64,000 bases of DNA from Heliopora coerulea (GCA_030142905.1 JASJOG010000165.1:386001-450000); one strand, 5' to 3'; numbered from the stretch's first letter, positions 30,212 through 43,900 are shown. Made by a program: numbers and translations. The notes: a model not told the origin generated them from the sequence alone.

Positions 30212-31236
30212 ATGACTGCCCGCATAGACAAACATTGCAATTTAGATGATGGCAAATTGTTTAAGGATTTCCACTGCGTACTTACACAAGTTGACGAAGA
30301 AAAAAACACGGATAAGTTCTACTTAATTCAACTGTTAACAAACGATGATAGCTATTACGTCTGGACAGGATGGGGGAAGGAACGTAAGGATGTTGCAAAA
30401 TTGTAACACATTTGACATACTTAGTGTAACTCAGTGCATGTAAATTAACATTGCTGGTGATTTACCCAGTGAACCTACGTTTTACCAGGAAACAAGAGGC
30501 CAGAGTAAACTGGAAGGCCCAATTCAGAAGTTAGCTGCGATAGAAAACTTCAAAAAAGAATTTCAGGATAAGCTGAAAATAAATGGGAGAACAGAAGCAA
30601 TTTTGTACCAGCAAAAAGAAAATACAGGATGCTTTCTCATGAAGTACAACAGTCATCTGCCGATGAAGTAAGTAAGTATATGTGGTTGATAGTCAGTCCA
30701 TTAATGCCTTTGTGCCTGCATCTTTGGTCTTAAAATTTACTCCGAGCTCATGGTGAAATGCCTACCGTTGATCATGTGGGTTGTGATACTTGATCTTAAA
30801 ACTTACCAACTAATATAAACAACAATCAGTTTTTTGGGTTTTTTTCTTTGTTAACTTAGAAACGTATTCTTCCAGACACAGTTAGATCTGGGAAAGCATT
30901 AAATGTGGATGTGCTTTATCAGATCATGTTTTTCCTATCAACAAAAGATGTCTTGAGATGCATGCAAGTTTGCAAATTTTGGAAGGTATTTTATGATAAA
31001 TTTTCAGTATACAGTGTATACTGTTTTACACCTGACATCCAAAGAACTCTTTAAAAACTGAAATACTTGTTTTGTAGGTGATACTTTCTCAAAAATATCT
31101 CTGGAAAGAACTGATCCATCACAAGTTTGACTTAGCATTAACATCTGATTATGAGAAGGATGATCAAACAATTTATGAATGGAATGAACCTGAGGAATGG
31201 TATAATAAACCTTCATGGTGTCTTGGTAAAAAGTAG
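30212..31236 (+). CDS. WGR domain and F-box protein, four exons
   Basis: Exons: 30212-30383, 30489-30667, 30860-30985, 31078-31236. Exons 1-2 carry a WGR domain: FYLIQLLTNDDSYYVWTGWG, then GQSKLEGPIQKLAAIENFKK. WGR domains are best known from poly(ADP-ribose) polymerases, where they bind DNA ends. Exon 3 starts LPDTVRSGKALNVDVLYQIM and ends LRCMQVCKFWK, an F-box, continued in exon 4 by YLWKELIHHKFD. F-boxes link substrates to SCF ubiquitin ligases through SKP1. The stop is TAG at 31234. The 1-2 and 2-3 joins are each one base out of phase at the best GT donors (an extra C before GTAAGG at 30384; one G short at GTAAGT, 30668). The gene may therefore be damaged, or a junction differs from my reading. 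The product would be about 210 residues. The WGR motif is WGKE here. Confidence 0.6.
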
Positions 31237-31239
31237 TTA

Positions 31240-32000
31240 TAGATTAAGCTCTTCAACAGCATACTACAAGTAACAAATATGTTGTGATGATCAATGTGGT
31301 TTAAAATGTAAAACATTCTAATTGCATTAATTATCAATTCTAATAATTATGTTGCACATATTGAAAATTGCAGTTACACAATGAATTCATCATTTAAATC
31401 AACAAGTTAAACCTTCACAAAATCCATGCCAGCTCAACCCAGCATGGAAAAATCGACATCCTAGTGTGTCCAAAATAGCATTTCATCAATTTTTTAAAAG
31501 TCAAAAAATTTTTTAAAAGTGGTTTAGGTAATGCTGTAAAATTTAATAGTAAAAAAATCAGTTGGACCCAATTTGTATAGACATAGAAATAAGTAACACA
31601 AAGCAACTGCGGATCTCTATTTTCATAGTAGATTAAGAGTAGCTTTAAAAGAATTTCATGGAAATCCTCCAAATGTATTTTACATAATTGCTGCTGACAA
31701 TACTTTCATCAATCTGAATTGTTCCAGAGTATAAACTGTTTTGCAGCAAGATCAGTCATGTATTACTTTTTACACTTAGTGACTGGCTAATGCCAGGTTA
31801 TTTTATCCTTGTTAATCCTGAATGATTTTACTGCTTGAAAGAGTTAAGCCTCTTTTTCTCTTGGCACAAAATCTGACTAGTAGCAACTTGAATTGATTGA
31901 GTTCCAAGTGTTTGTTGCATTTAATTAGATACAATGGGTTAGTTATAGGGTTTAAGTTTGCAAGTCAAAGTACAATATAAATACTAACTGACCATTTTCA
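31240..32000. other. 3' flank, no gene recognised
   Basis: AT-rich. 31786-31850 holds a weak copy of the GGCTAATGCCAG repeat family. Confidence 0.4.
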
Positions 32001-32004
32001 CATT

Positions 32005-32468
32005 TTAGTTTACACTAGACCAAATTTCTCCGGATTCGTGGGCAATCCGGAGACTTTTCCTTCGGGATTTAAAGTAGCTGTTTACACTAAGCAGCGAATC
32101 CGGCATAATGAATCTTCCGATTGCACAAGAATCCGACTAAATACGGATCCGGAAAAGAATCTTGATACTTTGAATCCGGAGAGCTAAGACTCCAGAGAAC
32201 TATTCATAGTTTTTGTGTATAACAGAAGTAACCAGTGGTGGGATAATTCTTAAATCAGGGGCTGTAATAAGCAAATGGAAAGAAATTTTTTGGTTCTCTG
32301 GGGTTACTTTCAATAAAATTTGAGGTTTACGCCATACTTAACACGAACATACAACTAACTCAGACACTTTTTTGTGCCTGAAGGGCCAACGAATCCGAAA
32401 TACATTTTTAGTGTGAATCCGAATACTTTTTGAATCCGAAGACTTTTGCTTTAGTGTAAACGTAGCCA
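32005..32468. mobile_element. MITE, GGCTACGTTTACACTA family, copy 1
   Basis: The right end, read inward, is GGCTACGTTTACACTAAAGC. The left end keeps TTTACACTAGACCAAATTTC. Inside, TCCGGATTC and CAATCCGGAGACTTTT recur in both orientations. A second copy occupies 40235-40512. It has no coding capacity. Confidence 0.75.
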
Positions 32469-32647
32469 AAGAGTCCTTCCATAATGCATTTGGACTATGG
32501 CTGATCTCCGTCAAACTAACATCTCTGGAGTCATTCGGGAGTTTCACTGAACAAGAACGGCGACGGTGACAGTGAAAGTAGCTAATGTTCCGGCGTTCAA
32601 CGAAACAACACTGTAGTTGAGAGCGTAACGAATCTGATAGACTCTTA

Positions 32648-32895
32648 CAGGGCCGCCGAGAGGTTTTGTGGGGCCCTGGGCAAAATATCGATTTGGGGCC
32701 CTTGATGACGTCATATATGTAATAAGATCGTGTTTATGGGTAAATTTTTTACTTTAACCAAACTGCCATCCGTTATGTCACTGCCTTTAATCTTCGTGAC
32801 GTCAAAAACGTAAAGTTAAAACATTTTAGGGGACCCTTATCAAGTAGGGGGCCAGGGGCAAGTTGCCCCCCCCAGCTCCCCTCTCGGCGGCCCTG
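32648..32895. mobile_element. hAT MITE with perfect target duplication
   Basis: A perfect 16-base inverted repeat CAGGGCCGCCGAGAGG bounds 248 bases, flanked by an exact 8-base duplication GACTCTTA (32640-32647 and 32896-32903). The near-identical ends and duplication suggest a recent insertion. Another hAT-like end, CAGTGGCGTAGCC, starts 12 bases further at 32908 without a visible partner. Confidence 0.95.
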
Positions 32896-32909
32896 GACTC
32901 TTACAGGCA

Positions 32910-35765
32910 GTGGCGTAGCCAGAGTGTGGGCGGCGTGAGTCACTTGGCCACCCAGGAAAATCTTTCCCGAAAAATAATAAAGAAAAGCTAGAAGAAATGA
33001 AGATCGAGAGAGAATGGAAGGAATTTACGAAGGAAAAGACTTACCGATTTAGAGAAGATAGTAAAGGGTTTTAGGAAGGTAGGAAGGGTTTTTGGAAGAA
33101 TGGAAGATATTTAGAAAGGGTGTAATTTAGGAAAGAAGAGATTTAGGAAAGTAGAGATTTAGTTTAATAGTTTTTAATATTAGTAATGACAGATGTTCAA
33201 ATGTCAATAATCGTTTCTAAGAACAGCCGACCGAAACCAATGTCGATAATTTTTCAAATTTACAAGGTGTACAGCAAATACTACTATAAACTTATACCAT
33301 GTATTGCGCAAAGTTTTTAGGGATATACCCTGAACTACAGCCACAAACGCCATTGATATTATACACTATGTCAGAAAGAAGTTTCGCTTCGTTACTCGCA
33401 TATATGCATCATGGGAGAAAATGGAAATTGTAAAATGTTATGGTAGATAAAGATCAATTAATGCAGACGTAGTGGAGGGGAATAAATGAATATTTCCGGT
33501 TAATGACGTAAGGTTAATATTAGGAAACAGATGACCAGAAAAGACCTTGCTGGTTTAGTAGGAGGAAGAAAGCGGCGATAAAGAGCTCTATAGGATGAAT
33601 GACTTTTCATAAATAGTCTCAAGTTATAACAGTAGGTAAGATATTGATCGTTATGTCCCGTGAATTTTATTTGGGTTAATCATAAATCACGTAAGTAATT
33701 TGCTACAGCGTAAATATATAATGTAAAATATCCTAAATCTAGCAACGTATAGGAAGTCTCACTTCATGACATGTCATTCACAGTATGGAAGATATTAAAC
33801 TTAATGTGATTGCTCAAAAAAAAAAAACGCTTTAATTCTAAGAATATGACTCGTCAGTTTACTCCGAAATTTATCTACCTCCCACGGATTAGGGGTTTCC
33901 CCCTAAGTTCACGATGAATAAGCTGTTGGCGTAATAAGTTAAATAAGATGCAATGAAGTAGTTTTATTTTAAGTCTTTCAAATTCATCCAAAACTCGAAG
34001 CATCTTCCTCGCTATTTTAGGGGTTTTATCACTGTACAAGTGAGAAAATGACATACAAAATGGAGACTTACGCTGTGTTTATACTAGATAAGATAAACCG
34101 GGTTCGCCTCAGGTTAGCGCTAACCAGAGTCGAATTTCTAAACGCAAACCCAACTAACTCAGGTTCGTTCTGGGAAACTTCAAAGTAAATAAAAACGAAT
34201 CGATTTGAAAACCCATGCTCACAGAATAGGTCTGAATTTAAGGCAGTGGTACGGAATAATACTACCTAGGCATTTACCTTGTGTGCGGTTTGAATAAAAT
34301 AAACAGTTTCATTATCAATAAAAGTGTAAGCGCCTCGTAAGGTTCGTCCGTGAGACACGATCGTCACATCCGATTGGGAGAGAATTGAATACTTGAATTG
34401 TAAAATCCCGTAGCAAGTGGACTGGGCTTTATACTTTACAGTTTAAAGAAGAGAAGCTGCTTACCAGTTCAGTTTGATCGTGCAATCATTCATCCAATGT
34501 AACGGTGGTCTAGCTTCTGAGCTCTCTAGCTTTTGTCACTGGTGTGTTCTGCTCTATAATAAAAGTTGTAGATATGTATGTTATCAAAAAATCCTATGTA
34601 CGATGACTAAAACATTTTTAGGAAAGATTTTAAACCGCAAAATTCATTACTTGGCCCACACATCGAGTGAGATTAAGTTGTCAGGCAATGCATCTCATTT
34701 GCTAGAACATCTTCCAACACCGTCATCATTCCATATGCTTTACAAAAAAACAGATGGTAAACAGTCTGAGATGAGAAATAAATTAGCACGTAGAAGAAAT
34801 GGATAGCAATATACGTTGAGAAAAAAAACAAAACAAAAGAAAACAACAACTTATAATAAATTCTTAAGTGTAACTGTCGTGGCGGATCAAGACCCAACAT
34901 TACCATCTCCTGAGTAATCGTGAAATCTTTTTGATAAATTAGAAGAAAATAAGAAAAAAAATCAAAATTATTTGTTGATTAATTTAACATGGGAAAACCA
35001 AGTTAACCACATTTGGTCAAACGCAAGTATCCAAGATTAACATCTGGTTCCTGCAAAACAATATTGTCCATATTCAGACCTCTCTTTGAAATTTTGATAA
35101 TAAAAGGGCATGCAGCCTAATTTTCTTTACGACACGGGATGCAATTATTTCTTTCAAAGACTTCGTGAGCACTCTATTTTAAAGGTACGACACTTTTTGA
35201 CATTAAAGTCATCGACAAGCTGCACGCGAGCGCTTGATTTTATTATGTAAAACCTAGAACGATCAAAAATTGTACACCAATCCGACAACAAGAATCTGGA
35301 ATGTATAACCAAAAGCTATGACAACGAAAAACATCACACAAACAAATTTTGAAAAACTACTATTTAACTACTACCTCTCCGCATTAGGAAGCACTTACGA
35401 TATAGATGACCCACGTACTTGGAAAACTGTCCAAACTGTAATATGGCTCAGGACCTGACCAAACCATTAATATGTTGCTTTTAGTCATTCTGTGTTATTT
35501 AGTAGTAACCTCGAGTATTGTTTACTTACAACCATGCATGTGACCGTATTGTTTAGTATAAATAACGTGTATTGTTCAGTTTGCATCCTAACGTTTGAGG
35601 ACCACAGTAAGGCGTCGGCTGTTGCAGTTTTCCAGTCACTAATTGTGGCAAAGTAAATAAAATGAAATAAATAAAATTACAGACGACACGCAGACGTTTG
35701 TCAAGACCATTATCATGGCTACCGTGTAGGTAGCACAAATGCCGAATCAGCTGCTTGGCTCTCCA
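32910..35765. other. No gene recognised
   Basis: The stretch contains A/G-rich repeats (33000-33150, AGGAAGG-like). It also has a GTTTATACTAGATAA end at 34077 that may belong to the MITE family of 32005, and a frame at 34474-34806 without homology. Confidence 0.4.
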
Positions 35766-35769
35766 TACG

Positions 35770-35860
35770 TGTCTCGGACGTTCAATGGTTAGAGCGTCTC
35801 GTTGGTTATCAGGTTGCGGGTTCGTCCCCCGTGCGGGGCTCAGAATACGTTTTTCCGAAT
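35770..35860 (+). mobile_element. tRNA-derived SINE (family 2)
   Basis: GTTCAATGGTTAGAGCGTCT, then TTATCAGGTTGCGGGTTCGT and CCGTGCGGGGCTCAGAATAC follow the tRNA-like head layout. Downstream the tail diverges from the 50.5 kb copy. Confidence 0.7.
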
Positions 35861-35999
35861 GAATTAATCTTGACGAACATCCCTTTATCGTCCGTGACAC
35901 GAATGGCTTCACGTATGTTGTCCAAATACATCACGTATCACAGTAGAGGAAGCCTTTAAAGAATAATCCAGTTTTTCGTTTTATTTATAACTTATTTAC

Positions 36000-36130
36000 T
36001 TGCTTATTTAGTGACTTATTTTTCTTACTTATTTATCTTGCTTACTTGCTTATTCACTTTATTGACTTGATTCACTTCATTCATTCATTTCATTTATTTA
36101 CTTATTTCTTTATAATGATTTTTTTTTTAT
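36000..36130 (+). repeat. CTTATTTACTT-like low-complexity tract
   Basis: Imperfect repeats of CTTATTTA and TTCATTCATT end in a run of T. Confidence 0.75.
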
Positions 36131-37007
36131 CAGCGGTCCAAATTAGAGATTTTACCCCAATTTGGAAAAGAAATCCTACACGGATCGCTCCATCTATGTA
36201 AGTTTAGCATGTCTGAACATACTGTCTGCTGAATGAAAACTTCAACGCCATTATTTGCAATGCCAAGGAGCTGAAAAAAAAAACAAAATAAAAGACAAAA
36301 CTGCGGCGTGGCAAAGCTGCCTTTCCAGTTCGTTCTCAAGCGGATTCACTTCTCCGATCTGCGTAAGTAATCCAGCCAAAACATTCCCTCAACAATTAAC
36401 CAAAAGCAACGCACCTTTTGCACTTCATTAACCACCATAGAACTTTCATTTAAGCATTTTCAGTAAAGCAAACATGTCTCCACTTTCATGGCTTGAAGAA
36501 AATCAGCGATGAAGGGTTGGTTACATACATATACAACACAAAACGTCAGCTTGCACTAAAATTTTTGTCCTGTATTCCAAAGATAAAATTAAAAGGGAAT
36601 TCCTAATGAGTCTGTTTTTCCCATTCAAATAGATCGCTGTCTAATAAACAGAGTAGTTATATTGTTGTCCACATTAATACCGTAAAGATTCAAATGTCGC
36701 TGTTTTCTCATTTTGGATTGGAATCATCTCGAAGAACCTCCTCCTAGATCTCAGCTTGAAGGAACTTTCTCAGAGACCACTTAACTTAACCAAACAAAGT
36801 CCGCAAGTCTCGCTGCTGTCCAGGTTCTTTCTCGCTAGTTCCTCAGGACTAGCTACTTTCTTCTCGCCTCTACAGCTTGGCACTGTAGTACTCGGTCCCA
36901 GTAGGACTGGAGGCACTGAAGCGTACTCCGTCTAACACTCAGTGGAACTGTTGTATTCGACCTTTAGTAGTTGAAACCAAAACCTCACAAGCTCAAGCAA
37001 ACATTTC

Positions 37008-37976
37008 TCAATCAACGATAAACTTGATGAACATTGTGTCTTCACTGACGTACGCACGGTTGCTTAAGCCGTCCAACGGCATAAATAGAGGACTCCCGGA
37101 CGCAATATTCATCTTGGATTTAGGTCTTTGAAAGGAAGAGCTTGCAGGATCTGAACGAAATGAGTCGACCATGTGATCCCTGTTATTTTGATCTAACAAC
37201 ATCATGGTAATTTTCTTTTGAAATGGCCATTGAACTAAAGCATCGTATTCACCTTTCATTACCACAAAAAATAAAGATATATGTGTACCCTTTCCAACTC
37301 CATCACCATTCAAATATATCCTTGCACACATCTTGTACCCAAACTGACTGCTATAAAAGTAAGGACTGTATATAGCAGTCTGAACACCATTAACAGCGTC
37401 CCGACGTTTATAGTGAAAGCCATCAATCTTCCATAACAATGTCCCATTAAAACTGGGCGTAGGTTGGCTTTCCTTCGATGACTCCAAGTCTGATAATTCT
37501 ACTGTCATTAAAGCCATTGAATGATCAATTTGGTCCAACTTTGTTCGCAGTCTTTCAATTATGGACGTTTTTTCCTGAAGTTCAATTTCTATTCTCCTAT
37601 TCCTTTCCACCACCTTTTCATAATCATTTTTCAAATCGACAATCCTGCTTTCCATATTTTTCAATTCGTTTGCTCTTTTAGGATCTTCCCTACTTGCTCC
37701 TGTCCTAGACTCAGCAATTTCAACCCTCTTTTCCAATCCTGCTATCCTTTTAAGAATCGAAGTGAAATTTTCCCGCAAAGTTTTGACCGCATTCGAAAGC
37801 GATTCTGTGCGCTGTTTTAACTCATCCACAACTGTTTCCACCTTGGTCGTGATTTCCATCATGGGTATCAGATGTTGAACTTTTCCAAAAAGATCCAAAA
37901 CAAAATTTAACAGTAATCGTAAGTGGATTATTAATCCATCACTGAAGTGTTGGCGTAATTCATTACGTTTGGTTAC
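37008..37976 (-). CDS. TRAF exon 6: coiled coil and MATH
   Basis: The acceptor is TGTTCAG, and the stop TGA is at 37010-37008. The first residues VTKRNELRQHFSDGLIIHLR continue the last zinc finger. Leu/Ile/Val heptads follow, then the MATH domain, which binds receptor tails and trimerises. Confidence 0.9.
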   Translation of the reverse strand, partial: VTKRNELRQHFSDGLIIHLRLLLNFVLDLFGKVQHLIPMMEITTKVETVVDELKQRTESLSNAVKTLRENFTSILKRIAGLEKRVEIAESRTGASREDPKRANELKNMESRIVDLKNDYEKVVERNRRIEIELQEKTSIIERLRTKLDQIDHSMALMTVELSDLESSKESQPTPSFNGTLLWKIDGFHYKRRDAVNGVQTAIYSPYFYSSQFGYKMCARIYLNGDGVGKGTHISLFFVVMKGEYDALVQWPFQKKITMMLLDQNNRDHMVDSFRSDPASSSFQRPKSKMNIASGSPLFMPLDGLSNRAYVSEDTMFIKFIVD

Positions 37977-40900
37977 CTGAACATATAACGTTGTTGAAAT
38001 ATAACGTTAGCTCCTGGAAGTACTAAGGTTAGGTTTAATCCCAAAACATAGAAGGATAAAAGACGCAATACAGTTTTATTTAACCATTAGGTATGCCCGT
38101 TTTTTTTTATGTTTGAGTCAACTATTACCTTATCATGGACACAACCAATGGCTTTAAATTCACACTCAGCTAAAATTTCTTCACACTCCACCATTTCATG
38201 TTTCTTCATTTCTGTCCGCGGTATGCCAGTCTTTCCACAATGCTTACAAGGCAAAGGGACTTTCAAACATTTATTAAGAACATGTTCCTATGAAGACACA
38301 ACGCATATCATGCTAAATGCAACAACGAGAGTCCCGAGGCTCACGTCGTCAATCGACAGCCTCTCAACACTAAGGTAAACTGTTCGAATAAAACTCGGTG
38401 TACACACCTAAACACGCATATGATGCTCACGGTATGTCTACAGGCTCACGCATTCTATCTCATGGTAGAAGCACAGGATGTTGTGCTGCATTCTGTGAAT
38501 AATAGAGTGTATGAGAAAATGCCACAGCGGCGACAACAAAAATGCTTCGTTACGATAGGATTTATTATCTATAGAGTGAATGATATTCTCAATACCATCC
38601 TTATACACTACGTTATCGCTTGTACTTTCACATTATTACGAGGATGTGAACACTTAGAACGTAAAGAAAAAAACATGCAGAGTTCGTTTTAACGACAAAA
38701 AAATGGGTGGTTTAGATCGAACGCTACAATTTTGAACTTGCCGTCGTCGTTCCATTCGTGACCAACTCTCTAAGCCCCTCATGATCATACTCATGACCGT
38801 GAAAGTATTCCCGTAAGCTTACCTCGAGTAATATAAAACGAAGCTCTTCTTTACAGTGGGGGCATTTAACTAAGCGATATTCACATTCTTGGTCTAGATG
38901 TTTGCCCAATAGAGAACGTCTTATCTCCTTCTTGCATTGAGCATGTACGCATTTTATCAACGAATAGTCACAGTTGCTTGAATGATCCTACAATGACGGA
39001 GCATAGATTAGTTGCGGCCAAGTCAACTTTTAACTTCGTAGTTAAGATTTACCAGTAATGCAAAAAGATAAGCACTGAAGTGACAGTATGACTAAGTTGT
39101 TTGCGACAAAAATTCACATTGTGAAAACTAACCAGGACACAATTAGTTCAAGCTTATATTTGCACTTTAGGTCCCAGATTTTTGTTAAGAAATTTTGAAT
39201 TATTCACTCTATTCAAAATTCTTTTGAAAATCTATCGAATTCTGTTTATGAACTATTTGCATGCATTAAATCGCACAGATATGTACGATTGAGGACCGAA
39301 GGGTTAACGTGAGCAGACACGAAAAAAACTCGACTCCTTATTCTCATGAATTATTAGGGACCTTAAGATCTAAGACGTCAACTTCAACGACGATGCCCTT
39401 TAAACAGAAGGATTCTTCATGCAAAACAAAAAGAATGAATAATTTTATTTTCCAAGGCATTCTCGACACTGTCGTCGCTCTGCATACAACGTCACCTAAA
39501 TCATTTTCACGTCTTCAGGACGACGTCAGCTCACTGAGTGAAAAAAGCTGTTGCTAAAAATGGAATTCCTCCCGAGATTACAGTCGTTTAAGAGGACTGG
39601 GGCGTTTTAGCAGTCATAAAACAAGCCACAAGTATCAAGCACGATGGTCAAAAAAATGTGGTTTTATTAAATGGCGAAATTTTGAAGGGCGTCGTTGTTC
39701 AAGTTGACGTCGTACATATTAAGGTCTCTAATAACAATGAAAGACACGATTTGCATCCCTCGTTGTCTTGTGTTGTATTAGACTAAGCGACATTGATTTC
39801 GTTTTCTCTCTACCTCTCTCTCCACCCTCCAACGCTTACTCCATCCCAGTCTCTCTCTCTCCCTTTACATTCCTCCTAACACATAGATACGTACACACAT
39901 ACACACAGACCACACATTGACATACATGCAAACAGCCATACACCTTTTCTATCACTGTTTGGAGAGTTATCTCTACGCTGGCTCAACAACGCTTAGACCG
40001 GATTTGGCGAATCAGACTTCTTTCTTCCGTGTTTAGAATTGGACTGCGTGAATGCCTTCGAAATGGCTTTCGGAAATCCGGATCTACGGATGTAGCCAGC
40101 AAAGAATGAGTGTCGGGTAAAACTATTAATTCTCACTATGATGTGATGTTCCCCGAAAATTTTTGTAAAATTGGCAGCCAAGTCTAAATAATATGGGAAA
40201 ATTCCTGGCTCTTTCAGTAACGTTCAATCTGGCTACGTTTAGGCTAGATCAAATTTCTCCAGATTTGTAGGCAATCCGGAGACTTTTTATTCGGATTCAA
40301 AGTAGCCGTTTACACTTAACTAACGAATCCAGTACAGAAAGTCTTTGGATTGCTCACGAATCCAGAAAAGAATCTGGATAATTTGAATCCGGACAGCTGA
40401 GACCCTGAAGAAATCTTTCTCGTTTTTGTGAATGACAGCCGAAGTAGCTAGTGGTGGGACAACTTTTTATTAGAGGCTGTAATAAACAAAGAATGGAAAG
40501 AAATTTTTTGGTTGTCCAGAATGTTCTTCCGTGAGACTTTATTGATCTCTATACGTCTATGTCTGTACGCTTCCTTTCCCACCCTCATCTCTCGTGGTCA
40601 TTCCAGAACATCCACGTGACTCGAATGATTAAGACTACACTACATCCCTCCCTCAATTTACAAAAGAAAAGGAACCCAGTTCAAAGTTAAGGACCTAAGT
40701 GTTCAGAGACTAGAAGTTCGGTAATGGTACAATTACACGATAACTGTTCGGTAAAGTTCTTGAGCTTCAACTTTAACGCAACGTTAATAATAAATATTTT
40801 ATAAGTTAGAGTTCTTATAAAGTCAACTGTTTCAAATCGTACTTCGCTTCACCAAGGCAACTGTGCGCCATATCTGACAGGATGCCTTCTCGCTCTTGTG

Positions 40901-43900
40901 GGGTAGCGGGGTAGCTCAAGAGCTTCAAACACGGGTGCCTCATGTTGACACACTGGATGGCCAATGTCCTCGTCATCACTTGTTTCTTCACTGTCATTTC
41001 TGGTTGACGCTCTCTTGAAGCATGATGAATTTCGGGTTATTGTTCCGTTTTTGTTACGTGCTGTAACCATTGAACCTTTCTTTGAGATAACGACGTACGG
41101 CTCGAGTCGGTAAGGAGTATCTCTCTTTCTCTTCGAATCGTCGCGTTTGACGAATACCGTATCGCCTTTCTTGATTGTGGATGGTCGAACATACGCTTTG
41201 GCGTCGGCGTATCTCTTCATCTTTGACTTCGCGTTGCGGTCGTTTTCCTCGACTGTTGGCTCTTGCTGTCCTGCGTTAAACTCCGGTAATTTTGTCTTCA
41301 TCGCTCGACCAAATAGCGCTGTCGCTGGGGGAACTCTTGTTGTTGTGTGGGGTGTTGCTCTGAAATTTCTCAGGAAACGATACATTTCTTGTTTCCAACT
41401 CTTGCGCTCGACGTTTGCAGTCTTGATCACCTTCTTTACCGTCCTTACAAATCGTTCGACTTCGCCATTTGCTCTTGGCCAGCGAGGGGTAACCTTTCGG
41501 TGCTTGAAACCGAGGGTCTGTGCGAAGGAATGAAATGCGTTGCTATTGAAAGGTGGTCCGTTATCTGTTTTTACCACATCTGGTATGCCAAATTCAGAGA
41601 AGACTTTGTCTACTTTTGAAATAACTGTGTTTGCTGAAGTAGATTTGACTATTTCGATGACGGGATATCTGGAGTAGTCATCCGTGATTATCAGGAGGTA
41701 CACGTTGTTTGGAAGCTCGGCAAAATCCATGCTAACTTCTGACCAGGGAGCTTTTGGAAGCGGAGACATCAAGAGTGGTTCACGTTTGGAGTGTGGCGTT
41801 GAAACCAAACACGCACAACATGACTGGACTTTCTTCTCCACCATCTTGTCAATGCCGGGAAACCACACCTTCTCACGAAGGAGTGATTTTGTTTTCACCA
41901 CTCCTTGGTGTCCTTCGTGTGCCAGAACTACCACGCGCTCTTGTAGCTTCTTGGGTACAGCTATTTTTGTTCCACGAAGGATTACTCGAGGATTCACGCC
42001 TGCCGTTAACTCATCTTTTACCTCCTGCCATGCTGTAAAATCTGCTGTGTCTACGCCTGGCTGCTTAACTCCTTCGTGCCAGTTGTCTGTTTCTACCGCT
42101 TTAGACACTGCTTGTAAGGTCACGTCGGCTTTGGTAGCTTCTTCGATTTCTTGAACCGTTAGCGCTTTCGGCGTCGAGGTTAGGGTAACGTAATTGACAT
42201 ATTCTTCGGCGGTCTTTTCTTCTCGGCTGGCAGCGATGGACTGTTTCGAGGGATGACGTGATAGGTAATCAGCTGGGTTTCCGTCGCCTTTTCGGTAACG
42301 CACTTTAATCTGATACAGCTGGAGCCTGAGAGCCCATCTCTCAATTCTCGGTGGGGGTTTGGAGCTCGGATTTGCCATAAATATAGGTTTGCCATAAATA
42401 TAGAGATGCAGGTGTTCGCAGGCCCAAACGATGGCAAGAGCCTCGCGTTCCGTCTGGCTATAGAGCTGTTCTGTCTCGGTCAAGGAACGACTGGCATAGG
42501 TGATGATGTGGTCGGTTCCAGTTTTTGATTTTTCTGCATAAGAATGGCTGCTAAGCCAACAGGGCTGGCATCGACCGAGAGTTCGGTATCCTTGGCTGGA
42601 TCGAAGTATGCCGTGACAGGTGCTTTCACTAGGGCGTCTTTTAGCTCGATAACTGCGCAATCGTGCTACGGTGTCCACTCCCAGGGTTGGTCTTTGTGGG
42701 TTAGCTTGCGTAGTGGTTCAGTCTTCGTTGCATAATCCGGGATGAACCTTGAAGAGTAGTTGGTCATTCCCACCAGGCTTCGAACTTCGGATGCAGATGT
42801 CGGGGTTTGCAGATTGATGACCTCTTCAATCTTCTTCGGGTCTGGTGTGATACCATCTCCAGAGAAGACATAGCCAAAGAACTCGACCTTGCCTTTGCCA
42901 AATTCACATTTGCGTTTGTTGAGAGTGAGCCCACGTTCTTTGAGCCGCTGAAAGACTGCCTCAAGGCTGCGATCGTGGTCGCTCTGTGTCTTGCCATACA
43001 CCAAGATATCGTCGCTGATGTTGAGTGCTCCAGGGATGCCTTCGAGGGTTTCTCGGATCACATTCTGAAAGATTTCAGCCCCACTCGAAATGCCAAAGTT
43101 CAGTCTCTTGTATCGCATCAAACATAGGTGTGTTCCAAAGGTAGTGATATACCGTGATTCAGGTGCTAACTCGAGTTGATTGTACCCTTGGTTGAGATCC
43201 AACTTGCTAAAAATGCTTTGGCTCCATTCAAGTCACCGATGATTTCTTTGATGGTAGGTGTCATGTGACGTTCCCGTTTAATGGCTTGATTCGCCTGGCG
43301 CATATCCCCACAAACGCAGACCTGTCCAGGGGACTTTGGTATAGGTGCCACCACGATGGGGGATACCCATGGTATAGGGCCTTCGATTCGCTCCACGACT
43401 CCAAGCTCCTCATCACGCTTTAACTGATCTTCTAACTGCTGGCGTACATGGAATGGTACTCTTCGATGAGGCTGGGCAACTGGCTGGACAGTTTCATCAC
43501 TGTGAAGCTTTACTTGGTACCCTTTCAACTTTCCTAGACCATGGAATAGCTCATCATATTCTTTGACTAAGTTCTCGATTCGTGTAGAATTGTTTTTGTT
43601 GACGCGGTGCACAACTTTCAAAAGTCCGAGTTGCTGAGATGTTTTCCAGCTAAGCAACGAATCACCCGATCCTTGGCCTACATAGACTTTGTCCTCGATG
43701 CATGTTGACTTGAACTTTAAAGTAGTAGTTAACTTCCCTAGGACTGTGAGAGATTCGCTTGACTTGTAAGGATGAATTTTCACTTTTGTTTGCTGAAGCT
43801 TGGGGGGCTTAGATAGCGCTCGATAATCTTTCTCATCCAACACGTTTACACTTGCACCAGAGTCAGCCACGATTGTCAATGGAGTGTTGTGGATGATGAC

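Noticed and set aside
34474..34806. 110-residue plus-strand protein
   Set aside because: No recognised domain, no clear splice sites and ordinary AT-rich composition.
41147..41533. 128-residue plus-strand frame
   Set aside because: It is antisense to the integrase and C-terminal region of the Ty3/gypsy element.
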